The position numbers were made by a program, and so were the translations under genes. Below, piece by piece: positions 58,030 through 64,000 of a stretch of DNA of 64,000 nucleotides. The DNA comes from an uncultured OCS116 cluster bacterium (lineage in GTDB: Bacteria > Pseudomonadota > Alphaproteobacteria > Rhizobiales > TMED25). Within the stretch, counting starts at the first letter, position 1, and every line of letters starts with the position of its first letter. The notes under the pieces are model-generated. The model saw only the letters and a list, made by a program, of their open reading frames with translations. It made no database searches and had not been told where the DNA came from. Location of the stretch: NCBI GenBank assembly GCA_902613795.1, contig CACMIP010000002.1, positions 1-64,000 on the forward strand, in the 5' to 3' direction.

Positions 58030-59415
58030 ATGCAATCTAGTCCAAAAAATACCTTTATGTATCATTATATGGATACATTCCGTATGGGTTTTCCAATAAT
58101 TATTGCTAGGACATCAATTCTGATTATGGTTACAATTGATGCAATAATGACGGGCTGGGCAGGGCCAGATCAACTCGCATATCTGGGGATTGGACTAGCT
58201 CCAGTAATTGCGCTTATGGTTATTTTTATTGGCGCACTAAACGCGACAGTCGTTCTTGCATCACAATCAATTGGAGCAAATGAAAGACACAAAGTTGGTT
58301 CTATTTGGTACTCTGCTATGATCCATAGTATCTTATTTTCAATTATCTCTATCTTTTTATCTTTTTTCTTTGAAGATTTTTTTCTAATTACAGGGCAAGA
58401 GCTTAATATTGCAGAGGAAGGCGCACGAGTTTCGCTAGTGTTTGCATACGGAATTCCTGGGATGTTATTTTTTGTAACAACAAACCTTATTTTAGAAGCA
58501 ATGGGTTACCAAAAAGCAGGTATGTATGCCATGATTTTTGTCAATATACTAAATGTAATCTTAAATGGCATCTTCATACTGTCATGGGGCTCATTTTATA
58601 GTGGAGGTGGGGCGTATGAAGCGATCGTAATCTCATCAATATTAAGATGGACAGCATTTTTTATGACCTTAATTTACCTTGTTTATATATCAAAGAAGAA
58701 TGGTGATGTATTTAAGATGAAAAAAAACTTTTTAGATATTAAAGAGAATATGTTTACTTTAAAATCAAGTATATCTGAGAAATTTAGAAAAATAGCGCTT
58801 CCAATGGCATTGTTGCAAGGCGTTGAAGTAATTGCCTTTGCAGCAGTTGTATTTATTGCGGGATGGTTTGGATCAGCTGCACTTGCTGCGCACCATGCAA
58901 CTTACACTGTTGTGAATCTAATATATATGAGTGCAATTGGAGTAGCTGGTGCTACCTCTATCAGGGTTGGTGTTGCGGTTGGTCAGCAATCAGTCAGCGA
59001 TACGAAAAGAGCAGGGTTAATGGGTATGCTGGTTGCTTTTTCAATAACGCTCCCAATATCTGTTTTTACACTCATTAATCCTGATGTGATTGCACGAGTT
59101 TTCTTTGATAACCCAGAGATGATTTTGATGACTCAGAAAATAATATTTTTTGTAGGATTTCTATTTGTTTTTGACACTTTGATGGCAGTTTCACTAGGTG
59201 CATTGAGAGGTACTGGAGATGTATGGGTGCCATTTATTATATTATCTGTCTGTTTCTGGATTTTTGGAATACCGCTTTCATACTTCTTTGCTATCACACT
59301 TGATTTTGGATTGATTGGATTATGGATTGGAATTGGTATTGGAATTATAAGTTCATTATTGATTCTCGCACCAAGATTTTATATAATTTCCTCATCTCCA
59401 ATACAAAGATTATAA
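58030..59415 (+). CDS. MATE family multidrug/toxin efflux protein
   Basis: 461 residues from the ATG at 58030 (an open frame reaches back to TTG 58006). Twelve helices in two repeats, with IDAIMTGWAGPDQLAYLGIG near the start and VAGATSIRVGVAVGQQSVSD in the second half, both typical of MATE carriers. It exchanges cations for exported organic compounds. It sits in the operon 39 bases after the lipoyl gene, which suggests export of a toxic intermediate. Confidence 0.87.
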   Translation: MQSSPKNTFMYHYMDTFRMGFPIIIARTSILIMVTIDAIMTGWAGPDQLAYLGIGLAPVIALMVIFIGALNATVVLASQSIGANERHKVGSIWYSAMIHSILFSIISIFLSFFFEDFFLITGQELNIAEEGARVSLVFAYGIPGMLFFVTTNLILEAMGYQKAGMYAMIFVNILNVILNGIFILSWGSFYSGGGAYEAIVISSILRWTAFFMTLIYLVYISKKNGDVFKMKKNFLDIKENMFTLKSSISEKFRKIALPMALLQGVEVIAFAAVVFIAGWFGSAALAAHHATYTVVNLIYMSAIGVAGATSIRVGVAVGQQSVSDTKRAGLMGMLVAFSITLPISVFTLINPDVIARVFFDNPEMILMTQKIIFFVGFLFVFDTLMAVSLGALRGTGDVWVPFIILSVCFWIFGIPLSYFFAITLDFGLIGLWIGIGIGIISSLLILAPRFYIISSSPIQRL

Positions 59416-59426
59416 GATTGTCATTT

Positions 59427-60314
59427 ATGAGATTTCCAATAATAGATAGCCATCATCACATATGGAAGCAATCAGACTTAGATTGGCTTCAGGGTGAAAT
59501 ACAGCCAAGAATATTTGGGGATTATACTCCGATTAAAAAAGACTATCTCATCGATGACTTTATTGAAGATGTTGTAGATTTTGGAGTGGAGCAGTCAGTT
59601 TATATTCAATGCAATTGGCCAATCGATAAATATCATGAAGAGGCAAAGTTTGTTGATGACTCTTTTAATAATTCAGGTTGGCCAAACGCGTTTATTGGAT
59701 ATTGTAATTTATTAGATCCAAATGCTCCTGAGATGCTGGATAAATTATTTGACTATCCTCTGACGAGGGGCATAAGAATGCAGCTTCATTGGCATGAACG
59801 TGAATTATATTCATTTGCATCTGCGCCAGATATTATGGAGGATTCAATATTTAATAATAATTTTGAGTATTTGGCTAAAAAAGAGTCAATTTTTGAATTA
59901 CAAGTTTTTCAAAGTCAATTGAGTCACACAAAAAATCTTTTGAAAAGGTTTCCCGAAACAACATTTGTTCTTCAGCATGCAGGTATGCCGCATGACTTAT
60001 CGGATAGCGGTTGGGCTGAATGGAATGCATTTATGGAAAGTCTTGCTGAATATGACAATCTTTTCATTAAACTTTCAGGATTGGGAACATTTATTAATAA
60101 AAATGACCCTGAGTTTATATCAAATATTGTTCAGAAAGTTTTAGCAAACTATCCATCAGATAGATGTTTGTTTGGATCGAATTTCCCGATTGAAAAAATC
60201 TGGTGTAATTACGGTGATCTGATCAATGCATTCCGAATGGCAACGCGTAAATTACCAATTGCTGATCAGAAAAATATTTTTCATAATACAGCAAGCAAAG
60301 TTTATGGGATTTAG
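59427..60314 (+). CDS. Amidohydrolase_2 family hydrolase (lactonase-like)
   Basis: 295 residues from the ATG at 59427; the frame extends back to 59322 within the MATE gene, but the family sequence starts at FPIIDSHHHIW. That segment holds the first metal histidines, VLQHAGMPHDLSD a further one, and CLFGSNFPIEKIW is the C-terminal signature. Relatives are sugar-acid lactonases and decarboxylases. It is 11 bases after the MATE gene and one base from the opposing MFS gene. Confidence 0.87.
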   Translation: MRFPIIDSHHHIWKQSDLDWLQGEIQPRIFGDYTPIKKDYLIDDFIEDVVDFGVEQSVYIQCNWPIDKYHEEAKFVDDSFNNSGWPNAFIGYCNLLDPNAPEMLDKLFDYPLTRGIRMQLHWHERELYSFASAPDIMEDSIFNNNFEYLAKKESIFELQVFQSQLSHTKNLLKRFPETTFVLQHAGMPHDLSDSGWAEWNAFMESLAEYDNLFIKLSGLGTFINKNDPEFISNIVQKVLANYPSDRCLFGSNFPIEKIWCNYGDLINAFRMATRKLPIADQKNIFHNTASKVYGI

Positions 60315-60315
60315 A

Positions 60316-61527
60316 TTATCTTGTGCCGAATATTATAACAGGGCGATCCTTGATTGGGTAATGTAGTAAAGCTGCAAGCAAACCGAGTAAAACGGAAAAC
60401 CACCACATAATGTTATAATCACCAGTTAAATCAAAAATCCATCCGCCCATCCACGAACTTACGAACCCACCTAATTGATGGCTGAAAAATACAATTCCAT
60501 ATAGCATCGACATATATTTAGGTCCAAAAAAGGTTGCAACAAGGCCACTTGTCAATGGGACAGTGCCTAACCACAAGACGCCAAGAACAAAGGTAAAAAT
60601 TAATGTTGATATTACAGTGATCGGTGTAATTATGTAGATTATGAATGCTAGGGCTCTGAGTGCATACAAAGCTACAAGTACATCATTTTTTTTGTATTTG
60701 TCACCTAAGCGACCGGCTAATGCTACACCAAAAATATTTGCAAAACCAATCAAAGCGAGTGAAGTCGTAGCCACATTCGCCGGCAGTGACATATCTGAAA
60801 TAAAAGCAGGCAGATGAGCGACAATGAAATTCACATGAAATCCACAAATGAAAAAACCACACACTAGCAATAGGAAGTTTTTTGATTTCAGTGCATGACT
60901 TAATACCTCACTTAGTCTCTCACCGGCGTCATTAGTCTGGTTTTTTTGATCAGTTATTTTATCATGTGGTACCAGTCCGTAAACTAGAGGTATCATAACC
61001 AAGGAAATTGCGGCAAGCCCAAATAAAGCTCCCGACCAACCAAATGATTGAATGAAAGTACCTGTAACGGGAACGCCTAAAAACATCCCTATTGAACCAC
61101 CCATTGTTGTCAAACCTAGGGCGGTACCTCTTTTTTCAGGTGGTGCAAACTTTCCAACTGCACCTAGAATTACTGTAAAGCCCAATCCGGATAGTCCAGA
61201 TCCTACAATTATTCCGCCAAGTAGTAATTCCTGAGGGGAGGCTGAATTTGACAAAATCAAAATACCACCCGAATAAAATAATGCACCAACTATAGCAACT
61301 CTTTTTAAACCAAATTTATCAGCTAGTGCCCCTGTAAATGGAGCAAGGACGCCCCAAAGAAGATTCACAAGTCCAATTGAAAGAGCAAAAGTCTCTCTTC
61401 CGATCTGCAGTGTTGTACTAATTGGCTCCAGAAAAAGTCCAAATGATTGCCTGATACCAACTGCAATGGCAAGAATTAGGCCGCCGCATATAATTTTAAT
61501 TTGTAAAGGCGTTAATCCCTTAGTCAT
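60316..61527 (-). CDS. MFS transporter, monocarboxylate-type
   Basis: 403 residues, twelve predicted helices. IAVGIRQSFGLFLEPISTTL and GVLAPFTGALADKFGLKRVA resemble the MFS family of monocarboxylate/oxalate-formate-like carriers. VALAGRLGDKYKKNDVLVAL is the second loop signature. It overlaps the metallophosphoesterase gene upstream by eight bases. Substrate not identified. Confidence 0.86.
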   Translation of the reverse strand: MTKGLTPLQIKIICGGLILAIAVGIRQSFGLFLEPISTTLQIGRETFALSIGLVNLLWGVLAPFTGALADKFGLKRVAIVGALFYSGGILILSNSASPQELLLGGIIVGSGLSGLGFTVILGAVGKFAPPEKRGTALGLTTMGGSIGMFLGVPVTGTFIQSFGWSGALFGLAAISLVMIPLVYGLVPHDKITDQKNQTNDAGERLSEVLSHALKSKNFLLLVCGFFICGFHVNFIVAHLPAFISDMSLPANVATTSLALIGFANIFGVALAGRLGDKYKKNDVLVALYALRALAFIIYIITPITVISTLIFTFVLGVLWLGTVPLTSGLVATFFGPKYMSMLYGIVFFSHQLGGFVSSWMGGWIFDLTGDYNIMWWFSVLLGLLAALLHYPIKDRPVIIFGTR

Positions 61528-62416
61528 AAGTTTTACTCATTAAGATTTGTGTTTTAAACTTTTTAGTTTGCATGATGTAGCTGCGACGATACACCTTAAG
61601 ACTCCATTTGTCATTTACTTTGTCAATATGATATTTAAAGAATGATAGTTTACCCTGGTTCGCTCGAGAGGTTGATGGAGCACCAAGGCAGGGTATATTA
61701 ACTTCTTTTAGAGATATTTTTTTTTGACTTTCGGTATGTAAGTGACCGTGCAATATCAAATTTATATTAAATTCATTGAGTATTTTAATTAATGAGTTCT
61801 TATTGAGCAGGCCTTTAAAGTTTAGAAAACCGAATTCATGCAAAGGGTGATGTAATAGTATTATTATGAAATAATTATCTTTTGACAATGAATGTAATAT
61901 CTCTGTTATGGCGTCTAATTGTGTTTCGGAGATACGCCCCCAAGACATTAGGGGTGGGGACACAACAGCAGTTGAAATTCCAATGATTGCAATGTCGTTA
62001 AATAATTTTAGATATGGAAAGGGTGACGCTTGAGTATCATCATGGTTGCTTTCTGTGTATCGTCGCAGTATATACATTGAGTCTTCATAATTACATTTTA
62101 CGTAATTATCATGGTTCCCAGGTATAATCGATAGCTTATCTTTCGGGAAGTAACTTCCTAAGAAATCACTGGCCAACTCGAACTCACTGCGAAGTGACAA
62201 ATTGACTATATCCCCTGTCAAAATTGTATGGCCATCAGAATTTTTTAATATATCATCGAATATTATTTTGAGATTTTCAATGTCATGAATTTTTTTTCTG
62301 TTTGATGAATGATTAATAAAACCGAACAATCTCTTATTCAGTAAATCACTAAAACTCGGCTGAACTGTTATTGGAAGATGTATGTCTGAAATGTGGGATA
62401 TAATCATATTATGCAC
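61520..62416 (-). CDS. Calcineurin-like metallophosphoesterase
   Basis: 298 residues. All family motifs are present in order: ISDIHLPI (Asp-x-His), LTGDIVNLSL (Gly-Asp), PGNHDNYV (Gly-Asn-His-Asp), LLHHPLHEFG and ILHGHLHTES (Gly-His-x-His). No signal peptide. Start may be ATG 62416 or 62407. Similar to cAMP phosphodiesterase or UDP-diacylglucosamine hydrolase-type proteins, but the substrate cannot be told. Confidence 0.86.
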   Translation of the reverse strand: MHNMIISHISDIHLPITVQPSFSDLLNKRLFGFINHSSNRKKIHDIENLKIIFDDILKNSDGHTILTGDIVNLSLRSEFELASDFLGSYFPKDKLSIIPGNHDNYVKCNYEDSMYILRRYTESNHDDTQASPFPYLKLFNDIAIIGISTAVVSPPLMSWGRISETQLDAITEILHSLSKDNYFIIILLHHPLHEFGFLNFKGLLNKNSLIKILNEFNINLILHGHLHTESQKKISLKEVNIPCLGAPSTSRANQGKLSFFKYHIDKVNDKWSLKVYRRSYIMQTKKFKTQILMSKTYD

Positions 62417-62439
62417 ATTTATGTATACTTCTTTTGGTC

Positions 62440-62901
62440 CTAGCGGAATAGGTATTTTTGATGGTAATTTTCGGCTTCAAAGAAGGTCACATTTTCGTAA
62501 AGAATAGTTGAAATCGGATTATTGTAGCGCTTTGATGTGTTGAGAGCATCAATGGCATTTTTGGCAATCTCGATGTATGGCTCATAATCCGTAAATATAC
62601 AAGATCTGTATTGCGTTCCAATGTCAACACCTTGTCTATTGATTTGAGTTGGATCATGAATATCCCAAAAGATATCCAGTAGCTTATTAAAATCAATTAT
62701 ATTTGTATCAAACTCAACTTTTACAACTTCAGCATGGCCCGTTTGACCCGAACAAACCTCTGCGTAGGTAGGGTTTTCTGTGGTACCGCCTGCATAACCA
62801 ACTTTTGTGCTTATGACACCGTCTGTTCTGTGGAATATCATCTCAGGATGCCAGAAACATCCTGAACCGAGTAGAACAATATTCGCATTATTTTTATCCA
62901 T
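62440..62901 (-). CDS. msrA: Peptide-methionine (S)-S-oxide reductase MsrA
   Basis: 153 residues. The catalytic cysteine is in GSGCFWHPEMIF (residue 15), with VGYAGGTTENPTYAEVCSG and TQYRSCIFTDY following. It repairs oxidised methionine. The start codon abuts the stop of the glutathionyl-hydroquinone reductase gene with no gap, which suggests a two-gene redox operon. Confidence 0.95.
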   Translation of the reverse strand: MDKNNANIVLLGSGCFWHPEMIFHRTDGVISTKVGYAGGTTENPTYAEVCSGQTGHAEVVKVEFDTNIIDFNKLLDIFWDIHDPTQINRQGVDIGTQYRSCIFTDYEPYIEIAKNAIDALNTSKRYNNPISTILYENVTFFEAENYHQKYLFR

Positions 62902-63876
62902 TTAATTGCCTCTATTATGCGGTTGAGTAAAATCAAATGCGGGTCCAGCTGCAACGACACCACTTGGATTTATTGTTTCATGACTGCCATAGTAATGGAG
63001 CTTACTGTATTCGTCATCGTAAGTATCGGAAATACCTGGATATTGATACAACTCTTTCGCATAGTTGTACAGATTATCGTACTCCTTGATTTTTTTCTTA
63101 TTACATTTAAAGTGTCCGTGATAGACGCTATCGAATCTCAATAGTGTTGGCAATAACCTCCAGTCAGATTCTGTTATTTCATCGCCGATTAAATATTTTT
63201 GGTGGGACAATATACTATCTAATTTATCTAATCCGAGAAAAAGTGTTTCAATTGCTTCATTATATGCTTCTTGAGTTGTTGCGAATCCGGATCTGTAAAC
63301 ACCATTATTTATATTTTGATAAATATAGTCATTCATGTCGTCTATCGCAGTTCTTTTTGCTTCGGGATAATAATTACCAGGATTTGCTCCAATATCATCA
63401 AATTCTGAATTAAACATTCTAATTATATCAGCTGATTCATTGTTAACTATGGTTGATGTTTTTTTATCCCAAAGCAAGGGAACAGTTACTCTACCTGAAT
63501 AGTTTTGGTCTTCTTTTAGATATACCTCATATAAATATTTTTTATTATTCACACTATCTGCAATAACACCCTGTCCATCATCAAATGTCCATCCATGTGA
63601 ACGCATTATGGCATTGACGACAGAGATTGAAATTATATCCTCTAATCCCTTAATAGCACGAAAAATCAGGGTTCTGTGAGCCCATGGACAAGCCCAGGAT
63701 ACATAAAGATGATATCTATCTTTCTCTGCTTTAAAACCATCTTTGCCCGACGGCCCTGCTGCACCATCTTTTGTTATCCAATTTCGATAAATTGATGGCT
63801 TGCGCACATAACGACCTTTTGTCTCCTTGGTGTTATGCCATTGATCGATCCATTTACCATTCTCTAATCTGCCCAT
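62902..63876 (-). CDS. Glutathionyl-hydroquinone reductase (YqjG/ECM4 type)
   Basis: 324 residues. The active-site YVSWACPWAHRTLIFRAIKG has the cysteine that distinguishes this xi-class glutathione transferase from ordinary GSTs, and VPLLWDKKTSTIVNNESADI is the glutathione-binding loop. The C-terminal helical domain ends in HGHFKCNKKKI and YHYG. It reduces glutathionyl-hydroquinones to hydroquinones. Paired with msrA downstream. Confidence 0.93.
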   Translation of the reverse strand: MGRLENGKWIDQWHNTKETKGRYVRKPSIYRNWITKDGAAGPSGKDGFKAEKDRYHLYVSWACPWAHRTLIFRAIKGLEDIISISVVNAIMRSHGWTFDDGQGVIADSVNNKKYLYEVYLKEDQNYSGRVTVPLLWDKKTSTIVNNESADIIRMFNSEFDDIGANPGNYYPEAKRTAIDDMNDYIYQNINNGVYRSGFATTQEAYNEAIETLFLGLDKLDSILSHQKYLIGDEITESDWRLLPTLLRFDSVYHGHFKCNKKKIKEYDNLYNYAKELYQYPGISDTYDDEYSKLHYYGSHETINPSGVVAAGPAFDFTQPHNRGN

Positions 63877-64000
63877 GAAGCGACATCCTTGTACAAAATA
63901 ATTAGTTGTAGTATTTTTAGCATTTTTATTTTATTAATGCCATCAGAACGTTAATTATACCGCGCTATTTTAGAGTAATTTCAATATGAAGATGAATGAT

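Noticed and set aside
63986-64000. Start of a further plus-strand gene at the window end
   Set aside because: Only five codons are visible (ATG AAG ATG AAT GAT), too few to support a gene.

Overview
The window is a gene-dense, AT-rich stretch of an alphaproteobacterial chromosome, most likely from a free-living marine lineage with a streamlined genome. The class is supported by a split pntA (PntAA/PntAB) with pntB, adjacent ctrA and chpT, a DUF1013 (TrcR) regulator, a DUF1134 (EipA) envelope protein, cysteine-free L31, the tkt-gap-pgk-fba operon, the DUF4164-zapA-6S RNA-FTHF cyclo-ligase order, ruvCAB-tolQRAB-pal-tilS-ftsH-glmM, and a serC-serA pair behind what looks like the alphaproteobacterial serC RNA motif. 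I cannot place it to genus. No gene-free stretch exceeds 300 bases. The longest are 45283-45538 (ctrA/yajQ divergent region), 18335-18575 (tkt/DUF4164 divergent region) and 19290-19500 (filled by 6S RNA). I saw no insertion sequence, prophage, CRISPR array or rRNA gene.

Layout. 1-2680 (+): NAD(P) transhydrogenase genes, the first cut by the window edge. 2667-18334 (all -): in transcription order tkt, gap, pgk, class I fba, a Sel1-repeat protein, efp, an inositol-monophosphatase-like protein without its metal ligands, a MotA/ExbB-like channel, a MotB/OmpA-like coiled-coil protein, rpmE, a quinone oxidoreductase, trcR, a TSUP permease, purE, purK, rpsU and a TPR lipoprotein. 18576-32509 (all +): cell-division helper genes, 6S RNA, folate and YmdB-like genes, yebC, ruvCAB, tolQRAB-pal, tilS, ftsH, glmM. 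32502-47326: mixed-strand housekeeping with serC-serA-purA, cytochrome b561, transporters, rluD-rpoH, eipA, cysQ, chpT and ctrA, yajQ, mnmA and tRNA-Met(CAT).

47345-63876 is more accessory: two paralogous MFS permeases around an HpaI-type aldolase, a glyoxalase, a two-repeat ferredoxin-like protein next to a GMC oxidoreductase, an alpha/beta hydrolase, then a tight operon of a Gfo/Idh/MocA dehydrogenase, TPP-dependent E1 alpha and E1 beta, a free-standing lipoyl-domain protein, a MATE exporter and an amidohydrolase. It ends with another MFS permease, a metallophosphoesterase, msrA and a glutathionyl-hydroquinone reductase.

The strongest candidates for something under-described are the efp-linked envelope module (pseudo-IMPase plus MotA-like and coiled-coil MotB-like pair, 8231-11514) and the catabolic operon 54765-60314, whose 2-oxoacid dehydrogenase has E1 subunits and a lipoyl carrier but no E2 or E3. 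RNA signals of note are 6S RNA with a consensus -10 box and the two-hairpin serC leader. Convergent gene pairs overlap or abut in every case, leaving almost no space for terminators.
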